Numbered from the stretch's first letter, positions 31,903-44,721 are shown. The stretch is 64,000 nt of DNA from Cladocopium goreaui (GCA_947184155.2 CAMXCT020006368.1:100001-164000), one strand, 5' to 3'. Notes: generated by a model not told the origin, from the letters alone. Made by a program: numbers and translations.

Positions 31903-32379
31903 TTAATTAAGAAAATGATAAAAACATCAGGAATTGGTAAAAACTGATTAAACATAAACATAATAAGTTTCGTAAATGCTAAAACAGTGATGAATCATTA
32001 GGTATACTGTTCATACTCAACAAAGACGTTGACATACATTGACAATAAGGAATTAAACACGTTGAAAAACCACGCTCCACCTCAACACCCACGGCCTGAT
32101 TTCACAATACTCGATGTTTCCACAAGCCCTGCACTCACCGATGCATCTGTGGAAAAACGTGGGGCCGGTGCTTGCGGTCAACTGTGGCTTGGCTTAGCTG
32201 AAAGGAAAAACATGGGAAAAACCGATCTTTCTGCTGTTCTCTTGTTGTTTGCCGGTTTTGCCGCCTGTTCCACCCAAAAAGAAATACCCTAGCAATGAGC
32301 AGTAGGTTTACAGAATCTGTTGTCCTCTTGTGGTTCCTTTAGCCTTGGCCAGTTGCCAAATCTCCCAGTCACATCAATT

Positions 32380-33065
32380 AAAGTGAAGCTGATCGGCTGC
32401 GGCCCGAGCAATTGATGGTAGGATTGGTAGGCAGCCGGTTGAGCCATGTTGAGCCACTCATCAATTCAGGGTCATCATCCTTGGAAGAACCAACGGAACT
32501 GGTGGTGATATATGGCCTGTTGCTGCCGAGAGTTTCCCAAAGCGCCAATCTGTGCAAGCGCCTCCTCATGGAAATTCGCGCACAAAGGGGTTCACAGCGC
32601 CAATGACAATACCCTTGGCTCTTATAGAATTTGTGTAGGCAGCAATTCTGCAAGGGATACTCTTGGACTCATATGGAGTTCACCATCCCCATATGCTTCA
32701 TGTATATCATATATTGACAGTTCGCCCATGTTCGGGGTAAGTCCAGACATGGGTGTGTCTGAAAATTGAATGGTTCATCAAGATCTTGCATGATTTTCAA
32801 TATAAACATATAGCCAGCTGGAGGTACACCCCATGTTCAGACACCTTGACACACCCACAGCATCTGGGATCCAGTTGTGGCGTCTCTGGGCTTCCGCCAC
32901 CAGTGACGGTTGTTTTTCCCTTCAAACGGTGGCAAAATCCAGCTCCGCACATCTCTGGCCTTGGCTCAGCATCCACAAATGGCACGTCTTTTGGGATATG
33001 TTCACAGCGAAAGATGGCCGGGTCGGGCTACACCTTGCCATTGACGAGTGCAAAAAGTGCTAATC
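32380..33065. CDS. Ambiguous exon candidates
   Basis: 32490-32600: minus NFHEEALAQIGALGNSRQQQ or plus LLPRVSQSANLCKRLLMEIR. 32940-33063: minus VPFVDAEPRPEMCGAGFC or plus FTAKDGRVGLHLAIDECKKC followed by TAA. Strand unresolved. Confidence 0.3.
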
Positions 33066-33634
33066 CCTTCCCAAAATGAAATAGCTCGCCTCAGAAATCA
33101 TGCTGTATAGTAGGGGGTGACATTGATGACATCACATATTTGGGGCCACAGAAATGACGTGTTTCCGATATTGTCTGGAGTACCATCCCAAAACAGCTGC
33201 TTTGATGGGTCCATGCACTAGTTGGCTGTGCCCCAAATGACAACTGGTCATCCTGAAGTCACATTGCTATGAGGTCGAGCTCAAATGATTTCACCACCAC
33301 TGCATGAGTCATCAGGCATCGGGGACAAAATCACCATGAGATTGTCTTTTATGGGTTGAGTTAAAGCCATGCCCAAATGGTAGGTTGATGTAGGTTGTTT
33401 TTATTGTTGGACTTACCACATGTTTAATTAATCATTATTACATAACCATTAAATATTCACCGTTCATGATTGTCATTATAACCATTATTTCACAATTAAT
33501 CATTGGCAAACCATTGTGGTTTATAGCATCATTGACCATTATACCACAATTATTATCCACCCTTGTTTCACCATGTTTTTCACCATTTGTTCCACCATTA
33601 CTTACTGGGCTGAACAAACATCCCCCCGTGGCAC

Positions 33635-33694
33635 CTGAACCACTTCTGCTGCCACCTCTTGGTACTGCTGGGTCTCTGCCGTGGGCCTCGGTGG
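33635..33694 (-). CDS. Unassigned short helical exon
   Basis: CCTTAG acceptor, GTTCAG|GTGCC donor, 20 codons: PPRPTAETQQYQEVAAEVVQ. Phase 0 on both sides. Confidence 0.55.
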
Positions 33695-33814
33695 CTAAGG
33701 AACATCCCCGAGTCTCTCTTCGTCAATTACCACAAAAAATGTGAGATAAATATATGATACAATATCAATGATATAGCATATGATGCTGTAATTTATGTTG
33801 TATGTATATATTTA

Positions 33815-33831
33815 TATATGTGATAATGATG

Positions 33832-33864
<33 letters not shown>

Positions 33865-33925
33865 ATTATTATTATTATTGTAGAATATGATAATATGATG
33901 AAAATATGGTGAAAATATGATGATA
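33815..33925. repeat. (GATGAT/ATGATC)n microsatellite
   Basis: GATGATGATCATGATGATC then ATTATTATT and ATATGATGAA units. Confidence 0.85.
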
Positions 33926-34095
33926 ATATGACTCTGGTAGCTCATGTGCTATGCCCAGTTGTTGGGGTGGCACCTCAAACAGCGCAGCGCTCTTCTGACG
34001 GACACGAGTCCAAAGTCTTCGATGCACCAACGTGTTGGAAAGAGGCCAGAAGCAAATGCCAACCCCATTGGTATTTCTTTAGAACCAAGTGTTAA

Positions 34096-34188
34096 TGGAT
34101 TGGCTAAAGGGAAAATCCACAGGAAACCATGGTTTTTACCATCAAATATAGGGCTTTCCTGTAAATTTTCCCATCATCCAATTCTATG
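34096..34188. mobile_element. Family-E element, copy 3
   Basis: TGGATTGGCTAAAGGGAAAA...TTTTCCCATCATCCA, core identical to copy 1 at 9341. Confidence 0.8.
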
Positions 34189-34685
34189 AAGAATGTCATT
34201 TCGAAAGAGTCCCCCTACTAACCATGATCTTCAGCGACGTGGTGAGTTTGCTAGCTCACCAAGAACCATGGAAGCCATAATTAGTCAATGGATATCCGGC
34301 AAACCAAACCAGAGTCTTCCAACGAAGAAACTATGAATATGATCCAACTTCTCAATCAAAGTTAAAAAAAAAGAAATCTGAGAATATCATGCTGAGAATC
34401 ACTGAAGGCTAGGGCCACTTGAGACTGGTCTCTTTACGACTTACGAGTCAAATAACGTGCATTGGGGTTCACGGCCATGGATTCCAGGATTTTTGGTGCA
34501 CACCACTACCTTGAATTGTTACAATGTGCCATGGCTTGAACCCAGTCCCTGGGTATGTCTCAAGATTGTCTCCAAAACATGGCAGATGTCAAGTGGCACG
34601 AGGCACACTCCGGGGACTTAAACGATTTGGATTTCATGCACTTCCGGTAGTTCCTTTGGACGCAACCGATTTTCATCATTAATCA

Positions 34686-34913
34686 CACAGCAACGTACAG
34701 CTTCAACCTGGCAGGTGCATGTCGCAGGAAGGTGACCAGTGAGCTTTCCAAGACAGAAAAGGAAGTATCAGCTACCAACGTGCCACAACTGGTAGAATTT
34801 GGTGCAAACATGTGCAAACCACAGTCCGGCATTGAAGGAATGTATCGATGGGGCATTCTTAAGTTGACCTTGGAATGCTCTAGTATCCAAACACACGGGT
34901 TTGTTGAGTGAGA
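34686..34913 (+). CDS. Possible plus-strand last exon, weak
   Basis: Open to TGA with polar, helical sequence (RRKVTSELSKTEKEVSATNV, VPQLVEFGANMCKPQSGIEG). The minus strand is also open. No motif. The 34190-34680 stretch has no gene I can support. Confidence 0.25.
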
Positions 34914-35164
34914 CAATGCTGGCGTTCAAGAACAACTGCGGTTGGTAAGGTCAGGTTGGCAACACAACATCCCCTCGGAAGCTGTCATTGCGATGGAGAC
35001 ATATGGAAACCTATGTTCGTCACTATTGACTCTCTCTCCATCGCCCTCTCCGAGCGTTCAGTCACAGACTGAAGGCCACTGTATACTATTGTGATCTATC
35101 GTGTCTTTATTTTTTTGGTTTCCAATTGCTTTGATTATCATAATTACTATAGATATCGTATACA

Positions 35165-35305
35165 TCAATGGGAATTTCAGGATCCTAAAATGGAGGTACC
35201 TACCATTATAAGGCCTATATAAGGCCTATGTAAGTGAATATCACCACAAAATATGGCCTTATATGGTACAGTACCTCCATTTTAGGATCCTGAAATTCCC
35301 ATTGA
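35165..35305. mobile_element. Family-D element, copy 2, with 16-bp flanking duplication
   Basis: TCAATGGGAATTTCAGG...CTGAAATTCCCATTGA perfect ends. ATAGATATCGTATACA occurs immediately outside both ends (35149-35164, 35306-35321). Confidence 0.9.
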
Positions 35306-35349
35306 ATAGATATCGTATACAGGAAATCTATTTATTTGTTTCACCCAAC

Positions 35350-35470
35350 TGCAGCCCCGATCCTGCATAGATCTCAACGTAAAGAACTCCTAGTGGGTGA
35401 CCAGCACGGGCGACCCACCCTGCTGAATGGTCTTGGTATGTCTTGGTGTCAACCCAGCACACCGAATGCC
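35350..35470 (-). CDS. Unassigned exon
   Basis: CTTTTCACCAG acceptor, GGCTGCA|GTTGGG donor, 121 bp. Reads HSVCWVDTKTYQDHSAGWVA, RAGHPLGVLYVEIYAGSGL. Compact beta-type sequence; no family recognised. Confidence 0.65.
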
Positions 35471-36194
35471 CTGGTGAAAAGAAGAACTGCTCTATAGTTT
35501 TGGAGGTTTCCAATACTAGGCCAAGAATCTTTCTAAGAAAGACTAAAGCATTGCCTACTTTGCAAAAAAATCGCCAAACTATTGAACATGGGTGTTCTCG
35601 ATTGCCTGGTTAAGCATAAAGCGAAAAACTAGTACAAGAGTGAACGTGCAGTATATTAATTATATATCAAATATGCTCACCCAAAAAAATCTACAACTCA
35701 TCAAAATAATCAAAACATATGAGAATTAGCTTGAAAATTGGGCATGCTCTCCCGCTTATATAGCACATTCAACCTGGGTGTCCGTCCCTACAGTGAGTTG
35801 AGGTGGATAGTCCCCAAGGTGGACAGTCCCAAGCAAACGGGGCAACAATCGTGAAGACGCAATAACTCCTATATATATATGCATATGTATATATAATAAT
35901 ATATGTATATAAATGCTATATATATATACCAATTTCATCTCATTTCGGGAAAATAAAGGCTGGACACATACTGCGATGGATCCGATGGATGAAAAGAATC
36001 GGATTTCCCTGGTGGTCTTTTGAGGTGTCTTGATGATGTCATCCAAAAAGTAACATGCAAAAGGGGAGAGGATTTCTAAGTTTAAAACAAATAATAAGGC
36101 GTACAATATGATGATGCTTTGGTGAATGATGAGAATGATAAACATGATCGTGGTAATGATGATGACATATCATATAACTGTAACCCTACGATCC

Positions 36195-36290
36195 CTCTTC
36201 TGCACATTCCTCGCCCAATCGGTCCTCGTCAAGGTCCCACGGGCCGAATACGGTGCTCTTCCTCGACTGGATTATCAAGTGCACACCATG
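36195..36290 (-). CDS. Possible last exon
   Basis: Minus reads VHLIIQSRKSTVFGPWDLDE, DRLGEECAEEGS then TAG. The plus frame is also open. The following 36300-37340 is AT-rich without a supported gene; a diverged family-C-like piece (CTGGCTGGTGGGTTGAAGCC) lies at 36619. Confidence 0.35.
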
Positions 36291-37375
36291 AAGTCACCCC
36301 AAGAACAAATATCATGTGATATCGTATGACGGAACATACTGGGATACAATCGGGTATAGTGGGTTGTACATTATGCAATATATATATATGTGTACATATA
36401 CATGTATGTATATTAATATATGTATATATGTTAATATCACCGTATATGTTATATAATATAAAAGTAGTACAACAGTTATATAACATATATGGCCAAATAA
36501 GTGGATCGGATGATCCTCCAAGTCTTTGATCCAAGAGGTGTTTCCAAAGGTTAAACCACTGCAGTGACTCCACCATACCTCTGGGGCCTTCCAGAATCTA
36601 CAATCTCATCGTGACTCTGCTGGCTGGTGGGTTGAAGCCTTCTGAAAATATGCTATAGTCATGGGGGATCATCACCCCAAATATGATTTTCAACTCAAGG
36701 AACTATGTGTGGAACAACCAGTGTCACAGCATTATTGGATTTATTGGTTATGTACCCATTACATCCCAATCTTGGACATCCTTAAAAGCCCAACTATATT
36801 GCCAACACAGACCAAATTCACCGGATCATCATTGGTTAATTATTATATATACCCACAATAATAATAACACGTATATCCGTATATCCCCATGTTGGATGGT
36901 GAAAAGCCCAATGATGTTTAATGGTGGCTCCTGATTAGTGCAATGGGTCGGTATGTGTCATGTTTTCTGATTTTTTTTGAGGCCCTGTGAGTTGATAATG
37001 TTGTTTTCGGTTGTTTTTCAGATCTGTACAGAACTATTTCACTTTGTTAAAACATGGTTTGTCAGCGATGATAAATACCATTTCAGTATGAGCTTTTAAA
37101 TGTTTTGTTGGTCCAATAAAAACAATGTTTTATCAATTTTCGCCCTGTGTCCTTATTAAAATGCAAGTGTCAAAGGATAAAACAGCATCCAAACAATTTT
37201 TCAAGGGGGGTAGCTCATGAGCAACTCAAATCTTCAATAGTATGTTTGTTTTGGGGGGTCGGTATTGTGCCCTACTTCATCTTGGGTGTTTTTATTCATA
37301 AAATCCTGTGTCCCTTTCTTTGGTAAAGCTGAAGTAACTTACTTAGCTTTCATCTGGAACTGGAATCCTATCTTT

Positions 37376-37800
37376 TCAATTGATTTCTTGGAAGGTTGAA
37401 GAGAAAAATCAACCGAAAGTAAATTGAAATCAGTTAAAATCATTTGTTCTCAATGGATTTCTGGAAGGTTTAAAAGGAAAATCAGTTTAAAGTACTGTAA
37501 ATTGAAATCACTTGACATCAGTTAAAATCCGTTCTTATCAATTGGTGTCTTGAAAGTTGAGAAGGAAAATCAATTGAACGTAAATTAACATCAATTGAAA
37601 TCGATTGAAATCGTTTCTTATCAATTGATTTCTTGAAGGTTTAAAATTTAAAAGGAAAACCAGTTTAAAAGGAAAATCAATTGAAATAAACTTAAATCCT
37701 TTCATATCAATTGATTTCTTGACGGTTTAAAAGAAGAATCAATTGAAAGTAATTTAAAACCAACTAAAAGTAAATTGAAATCAATTGAAACTCTTACTTA
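37376..37800. repeat. Diverged 75-90-bp tandem repeat, five units
   Basis: TCAATTGATTTCTTGAAGG recurs at about 37377, 37451, 37539, 37619 and 37709, each followed by AAAATCAATTGAAAGTAAAT-like sequence. AT-rich, non-coding. Confidence 0.8.
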
Positions 37801-37904
37801 ATAAGATCATGATCCAAAACTATTCCACACTATTCCAACCCTGACCCCCAAAACTTACCAGCCTAAAGAGACACCCTCTATCTTCAGATCTGGAAGGGTT
37901 ACTG

Positions 37905-38236
37905 TTGATGGTCCCCGACTTCAACCGTCGCCACCAAGCCTCGAAGTCTGGAACTTGCCAGCGGCACGGTAGAACTGAAGGGGCACAGCTGGCAAAAACA
38001 TCAAGAAATATCGGTTTAGTTTTCTGCTACCCTCTTGTTATTTAACATAGCCATGGAAAATCCCTTATGAATGGAGGTTTTAATGGGAAAATCATCTATA
38101 AATGGGCCATTTTCCACGGCTAACAGAAAACACCATGCAACTGTCTGATCGCACCTGGAGCTGCGGGCCGAGAAAGCACCACTGCTACCTTTTGTGCGAG
38201 GCATAGCCAGGCGAGGCTCAGCTGGCCCGGCCATGG
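37905..38236 (-). CDS. Unassigned exons, one with possible start codon
   Basis: About 38135-38236: ATG at 38232-38234 (MAGPAEPRLAMPRTKGSSGA, FSARSSR), ending CAGCTCCAG|GTGCGA. Downstream, about 37910-37975 reads CRWQVPDFEAWWRRLKSGTI. A degenerate family-A element lies between. Confidence 0.4.
38038..38125. mobile_element. Family-A element, copy 12 (right end lost)
   Basis: TACCCTCTTGTTATTTAACATAGCC intact; the right arm stops at CCACGGCTAACAG without GAGGGTA. Confidence 0.7.
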
Positions 38237-39033
38237 TTCTGAATGGTTAAAAAAATGGTTGATGGGAAGGTCATATAAGTTTTATATGTTTTTATATATA
38301 TATATATTTGTATATGTTTATATATACATATATTGTATTCCGTCGAAATTCTCTGTGCATGGGTAACCCATAATAAACCTCTACAATACTTTATATTAGT
38401 TTATTTTATCATCAATATACTTTCGCTAATTATGTTGTCGAACAGATGAGTATTCACGGGGGTTTAGCAGCATGGATCACACAAAACCACAACCGCAACA
38501 CCAGGATCTTGAGCATGCATCATGGACCGCTGGCTCCCATTGGCCACTCCTCATGTTGTTCTTGGTGATCTTATGTCATGTCATCTTCATGTCTTGATAT
38601 GTCTTGTCGCTTTTGATACCTTTGCCCGATTGGAATTCAGAATTTGTTTACCACCTCCGGCAGTGCTGACCATACATCTATAGTTGTGGCCAACATCACT
38701 ATATTTTACGATGTCAAGATGCTCATCTTTGTTACCTACTGTTGTTAGCCATATAACTCTCGTCACATTTTTTCACCCGTTGTGCCAATTGTAATCCTTT
38801 ATATATAGATATGTCAAGTATATAGGCTCTCATTTTGGTCACAACCTCTGGCTCATTAATTCAATTCCAGCGATACTATACTGCTTTTGTGAATTGCCCA
38901 AATCAATCAACCAGGAAATTGTGCTGTGGGGCTGACATTACTATTCCAAAATGTACATTAGCATTATATCATTACACAAAAACACAATGATAAGGATAGT
39001 CCATATATATATATATACCTACTTACATCTACT

Positions 39034-39125
39034 TACACTCTGGTAAATTAACATAGACATTGAACCAGTTGGAACTAATCTTCCAAACCTATCTGCCGGG
39101 GTCTATCTTAATTTACTGGAGGGTA
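39034..39125. mobile_element. Family-A element, copy 13, forms a splice donor
   Basis: TACACTCTGGTAAATT...AATTTACTGGAGGGTA, GACCCTGG-subfamily. On the minus strand its terminal TACCCTCC directly follows the exon ending at 39127, so the GT donor is made of the base before the element plus the element's first T. Confidence 0.85.
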
Positions 39126-39126
39126 C

Positions 39127-39225
39127 CCAGCATTGGCTGCCTGTGATGCTCAGTCGCTGCAAGCGCCATTTGTCCAACAAGCCACGGGCGGCCTGGGAGG
39201 TAGAGAGGCCCATAGCAACGTCTAT
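39127..39225 (-). CDS. Unassigned 99-bp exon ending at a family-A element
   Basis: TGCCCAG acceptor, phase 0, 33 codons: IDVAMGLSTSQAARGLLDKW, RLQRLSITGSQCW, then |GTACCCTCC of the element. Clean frame and borders. Confidence 0.7.
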
Positions 39226-39915
39226 CTGGGCAACAAAAAAAAATATATATATACATACACATACATATACATATGTATATATATATATACATAAATACAT
39301 CTCGATCTATATAATATGTGTAGTACCCTTTGTATTCATTATTATATGTATACACGATTGTTCCATATCGATATTTTCTGGGCAAATTAGAATATTTCAC
39401 TAATCTGAAATGTTCGGCTATTTGCGGATGATTCCCTGAATCCTAACCATGATTCCGAGGTCACTATAATTCACCCAGATCTCTCTCTCTCTCTCTCCAT
39501 CGCCTTCTCGAAGAGTTCAGCCAAGCAAAGGGCGAGTGAAACAACATCTATGAACATTTATATCAATCATAAGTAAAAACTATTTATCATATATCAAACA
39601 GTTCACCATTACCCACATTATATTTGATATCACAATATTTCGAACATGTATAGAACGTTTTTATAATCGGCACGATTGCAATCTGTGCAATTTGAGGATG
39701 CACGTTGTCACCGCAGGACCAAACTCGCGTTTCACACTCCTGCCATCCTTTAGGTAGCGGCTAGCACATGACACAACGTAAACTCCAATTGACCCCTGTA
39801 GTGAACAGCATCAACATGATAACATCAATAAACATTAGGAATCCTTGCTGTGGGATATACTGGAAAACAGCATAACAGCCTGCTTCTAGCATCTTGTAGC
39901 TACCCCACCTATGTT

Positions 39916-40560
39916 TTTTCGACGACGAAGGATTCTGTACTTTCACTGAGCTCTGTACCGCTTCTGCCCGGATGGGGTCCCTGGGCGATGGGTGGGTTGA
40001 TCTCAGGGAAATTTCTATATGGGTTTGTCTGAAAATAAGCTACTCAAAATTCCAATGGATTATCATCATGTTCAATTCATTTTCCTATATTTTCCTTATT
40101 AAACGGGCTGCTAGTTGCAGTATCCCCCATTTTCAAACCCAGGGATTTCCCATGGGTTGCAGATGTTCCCTCAACCGGTGTGCTTACTTTCATGGGCCCA
40201 GCCTGGGACTGGACGGCTCATAAGGATCGACCTGGCGCCGCGAGCAGCTAGGATCCCATCCGCGGGCCATCATGAATGAACATGCCATTCAATGCTTACA
40301 ACTAATAAATAACTATAATTATACTATAGCCAGAAATGAACCATCCCTAAATATCCCCAATATTACCTCAAACATCCATAAATTTGCCATAAATGATCAT
40401 AAATGAGCAGGAACTAACAATCATTCCATGGGAATTGTTGATGGCGGCCCAGAAAAACGCGCCTCGCGCAAGGAAGGTGCAAAGTCGAAATTTGAGGCCA
40501 CCTGGGTCGCTGGATTTTTCCGGGGCTGTAAATCTTGACTGTGCAGTCCATAAAAGTGCA
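39916..40560 (-). CDS. Unassigned exons
   Basis: Exon about 39923-39985 (CGCCCAG acceptor, AACATAG|GTGGGG donor) reads DPIRAEAVQSSVKVQNPSSS KKH. Exon about 40437-40540 (TTTACAG or CACAG acceptor) reads PRKNPATQVASNFDFAPSLR, EARFSGPPSTIP. About 40200-40260 reads ARGWDPSCSRRQ with GCCAG|GTCGA donor. Confidence 0.5.
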
Positions 40561-40563
40561 TGA

Positions 40564-40667
40564 TACCCTCTGGTAAACTAACATAGCTATTGAAAATCAC
40601 CATTTATAGTAGATTTTCCCATTAAAAAAGGTGATTTTCCATGGCTATGTTAGTTTACCAGAGGGTA
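40564..40667. mobile_element. Family-A element, copy 14
   Basis: TACCCTCTGGTAAAC...GTTTACCAGAGGGTA, near-perfect symmetry; ends 25-50 bp upstream of the exon at about 40437-40540. Confidence 0.85.
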
Positions 40668-41089
40668 TATGAAGGTACTACACTATAATCTTTACATTAT
40701 GCTGATACTGATACAACTATATTAGTCACTATATACCACTATGCACTCGTCAAGTCAATTCCTGTCTTCTTAAGTACTTTGCACGGTCAACCGTGTCATG
40801 GCACATCAATTTTTCAGATTCCATAAGCTGCAGCCGCACCTCTTTGCCAGAACAGTGAAGGGTCAGCAACCTCCCAGAGACTTCATGTGTGTGTGTGTGT
40901 CATAAACCTCCAGCTCACTTTGAGACAAGGCAAACATATAAAATAAGAGTTCACTAATATACTGTGAAACTATAATATATAGAACTAGAACCATATAACA
41001 TCATATAACCAAATGAACACTGAGAAACATGGTGCAATCATGTGCAATCACCAGTTCACAAAGTTAAGTCTCTTTATCGTGGCATCCAT

Positions 41090-43012
41090 CCGCCTGTCCC
41101 TATCTCCCTATCCCGCAGCTTTGCGGCTCCGCACGTACGTTCCACAACTTTGGTCTCTCGCAGGCCGTCAATCACCATGCTCAAACGCTGCTCCTGACCG
41201 TGAACATACCATGAACATACCATGAACTGCTGGGTGAATGGATGGCATGGATTCTTATGGAGCCTTGATGATATTCAAACATGCTTAAAACTTAAAACAT
41301 CTTAAAACTTAAGCATCTGTGAGTCTGTGACCGTCCGTGACCCGAGACCCATCTCCATGCCCAAAGTCGATGACCATTTCCCCCGTCCAGGACGCTTTTT
41401 TCAGTCACCGGTGACCTTCCTTGCGCCACATCGGTGCCTAAGCGTTCCACCAGCTTGGTGATCAAGTGATCAAGTGCCCGATGGGTAGAAGTGTACAGTA
41501 GCTGGCAAGCTGCCCAGTTATGGAACTTCTCATCATCCAAGTTGGTTCCACAAGGTTCCACAAGTCCCGAGACGCCGACGCCAGCGCTCCAATTCGACCT
41601 TGGGAGGTCGATGCATGGAGGTCATCAAAACCATGGATTTTGCCGAAAGGTAAAATCAGATCGGGGGATTGGATGATTCTGGGCAGACCCTGGCAGACCC
41701 CCATCATGCCCATCATCCATTCAGCCCTGCTGCACTCCAGCTGATGCACTTTGAAATTCCAGACAAGATGCCAAAAGAGATGCGCGTTGCTTCTTCAATT
41801 GGCGGCGCTTCTTCTGCACCAATTCCAGCAAGCCTGTTTGGGTCTTGTAGATCGCCAACGTGGAGAGCACCAAATAAATAATGAGCACCTAGAGTAACTA
41901 AAGTGAGCAATCCTTCCAACTGGGAATGTACAAATTGTATCAAATTGTGGGGATGGTTACTATCCCTTGGCCAACTGGGACGATCACCGCATCAGGAACA
42001 GGCACTTTCTTTGCCATAACCGTCGCGACAGTAGCCTGCCTTTCTCGTCCTGTTGTGGCTCAACCTCTCCACGTCGCTGCGTCAGGTCCGTCAGATCCGT
42101 CAGATCCCCAGGCGGCCACACCTTGAAAAAAGGCCAGTGGTATCCAGTGGTTAGTTGGTTCCCAAAGGTTCCGTATACAATGAATCCTATGTTCACATGT
42201 GCTCTCTCTCATATATAAAGTTTATATTTACAGTCATTTACAGCAAATGAATAGCATATGAATAGCGTCCGTAAATAGATTTAGCCCATGGTAGCAGTAG
42301 CAAACAGTGGGTTGACAGCCACACTCAGCAGCGACCAACCAACTCCACTTCAAGTGAGTGGTCTAATGCTAATTCTGCAGGTTGACAAATAGTGGTTGTA
42401 TCTGATTGTCCATTTGTGTTGAAGTTGCTGGATGTCAACTTTGAAGCTAATTCACACCATCTTGACCAAACAAAAGGAAGTTGTTTACCCTCTGGTAATT
42501 TAACATAGCTATTGAAAATGGCCATTTGTAGTGAGTTTTCCCATTAAAAATGGTGATTTTCCATTGCTATGTTAGTTTACCAGAGGGTAAATTGACAAAC
42601 TCAGTGAGTTGTTTCCATCCACCCTCAGCATCCATCAACCTGCGGCTTCATGGTGACAATGGATGCGGCCAGCATCTCTTCAATCTCTGCATCCACTACG
42701 GTGGCTTTGGAAGCTCCCTGGGCCCGGACTCCCAATACTGAACCATCCCCAAAATCATCATAAACGGGTGGTATAAACCATCCCCAAATGCTAGGTTTAT
42801 GGCATTGGGTTTGACACACATTAGCTACATATAGCTACATCAAATTGACGAATCTGAGATATCTATCAGAATCTATCATGGTTTTATCCGAAAGCCACAA
42901 GCGCACTTTGGGTACACTGAGGATCCCCACCAGATCCACCAGATCCAAGTCTGCCTTGGTGGCCTTGGTGGCCTGGCGATCCAAGCGGCAAATCACGGCT
43001 GTGGCCACTTGG
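41090..43012 (-). CDS. Coiled-coil/helical gene, 3' group of exons
   Basis: Minus-strand exons in order: 42931-43012 (QVATAVICRLDRQATKATKA, DLDLVDL); 42640-42737 (VRAQGASKATVVDAEIEEML, AASIVTMKPQ; GTTCAG acceptor, CCGCAG|GTTG donor); about 42010-42115 (DLTDLTDLTQRRGEVEPQQD, EKGRLLSRRLWQRK); about 41730-41870 (LSTLAIYKTQTGLLELVQKK, RRQLKKQRASLLASCLEFQ); about 41565-41625 (PPKVELERWRRRLGTCGTLW); about 41400-41530; about 41095-41175 (EQRLSMVIDGLRETKVVERT). Long helices rich in Glu, Arg, Lys, Gln; structural or scaffold role likely. Co-membership with the 46-49 kb exons is inferred from strand, spacing and composition. Confidence 0.5.
42486..42589. mobile_element. Family-A element, copy 15
   Basis: TACCCTCTGGTAATTT...GTTTACCAGAGGGTA; 50 bp after the donor of exon 42640-42737. 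Confidence 0.85.
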
Positions 43013-43028
43013 CTGATTTCATAATGGT

Positions 43029-43112
43029 TACCCGGCCTGGTAAACATACAAAAAGCTATTGAAAATGGCTATTTATGGTGTATTTTCCCATTGATAGCAT
43101 TACCAGAGGGTA
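43029..43112. mobile_element. Family-A element, copy 16 (internally deleted)
   Basis: TACCCGGCCTGGTAAAC...CATTACCAGAGGGTA, 84 bp, 16 bp upstream of the acceptor of exon 42931-43012. Confidence 0.75.
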
Positions 43113-44720
43113 AACCAGCGAAAAGAAACCATAACATAGCGGAGCGAGCCGCTGGCAGACACAGGAAAAATATGGAAAAATGAATGAAGATTTCATCAGC
43201 AAAACTTGGCAGATTTCACCAACAGAAAGGTTGACAGCAGGGAACAACACTAATCCACCACTGAGAGGGGAACTTCTTAATGAGCAAAAAGGACTAGGAA
43301 CCCCCTTTCAAAAAAATGCAGAACATAATCCCTGCTATCCTGTACGTTACCTTTGGGGCACGGGGCACCCGATATGGGGGACAATCACACCTGCGGTGAG
43401 GCGTCTGGTGAATCTGATTTCTGGAGCCTCAGATGGAGAGGCTGAGATTGATCAATGTCTGGCTCAACACTAGGCATCCAAGATAGCTGATTAATGAATG
43501 CTTATTCCCTCAGATATGGTAATAGGTTTTGACCCATCCCATATAGATCTATTTTCTTATATAACTTATATAAGTCTAAGAACTTAGCTAGATAATAGTG
43601 ATATTGATATTTATATTTAATATATGTGTCTCTAAGTTCATATTCTTGACAAGACTGAGTTACCATAGGGATAATAATGTTGAATTGATCATATGCAATG
43701 AAAAACGCCAACAGCGGCGTTGGGGATACTATATATATATAATTATAAATACGTATAGATAAATATGTACAAAATCCCAAATACACCAACAATGAGAATG
43801 GAAAATATCTAATATTGAGGGACAATGCTGTGGATCACATTCACGTGTTCCAGCTGAGATGGAGGCTGTTCATCTGACCTTAGCGCTATGATCAAAGTCA
43901 AACAGGTCAGGCACAAATCGGTTGCAATTTGTCGGTGATCCATCACTCATTCGGTTGGCTTTTGAGACACCCATCCCACAAAATCAGGAGTTAATTGGAA
44001 GCGCTGCCACTTTAGATTACCAGTCAAGAGTATACACATGAACTTGTCTCAAAATGGCGAATACCCCAAGGTGGCAATTAATCATCTTAATAAGATCATC
44101 TAGGAATCTAAGCCCTATGCATTGGGCTGCTAGCCAAAATCAGTGGCTCGACTTGCCGCTACATCCGCGGAAAACAGGACGGCCGACTGCCAGTGAGGCA
44201 GAACCCCGTCACAACATAGCCGCCAACAACTGCCCACTGCAAAAAAACAAACATTTGAAATCATCATTCAGATGCAGGATGAAAAGTATACCTCCTTTGA
44301 AACCACCAACCAATGGTTCATTGGTCATATACCAATGCTATATTCAGTTTGAGCAAGCTGAGTTCTGCACACAGCTGGTGGTGAAGTGGCAGCCTTGCCT
44401 GTAACGCCAACGTATCAGACTTTCCTTTGATCCATCGGCTTCACCCCAGCGCTTTCTGACCGTTAAGTTCTTGGTGCTTGGGAAGCTGCATCATGTGACG
44501 CAGCTAAGGTGCTAGGCATATGTAGCTGCATACTTCAAAACATCTCTAAACACCAATAAAAATTAATAAGTAACAAACGTTATTTCTATATATTTCTACA
44601 TGATTATATGCTTCTATCATTCTACCATGTGACACCGTTATACCTACTTATGTTGACTTAAACCATCTGAAATAAGACGTTCGGCCCCTTTAGCTATCCA
44701 GATCCTGCCAGCCCTTGCCA
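43113..44720. other. Mostly non-coding, AT-rich stretch
   Basis: A minus-strand island at 44140-44200 is GC-rich but frame and borders are unclear. The rest has TA-rich tracts (43560-43760) and no gene I can support. Confidence 0.4.
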
Positions 44721-44721
44721 T

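Noticed and set aside
32211-32291. Short plus-strand peptide resembling a bacterial lipoprotein signal (LLLFAGFAACS)
   Set aside because: 26 codons only, no ribosome-binding or operon context; the minus strand shows an exon-like frame (AAKPANNKRTAERS).
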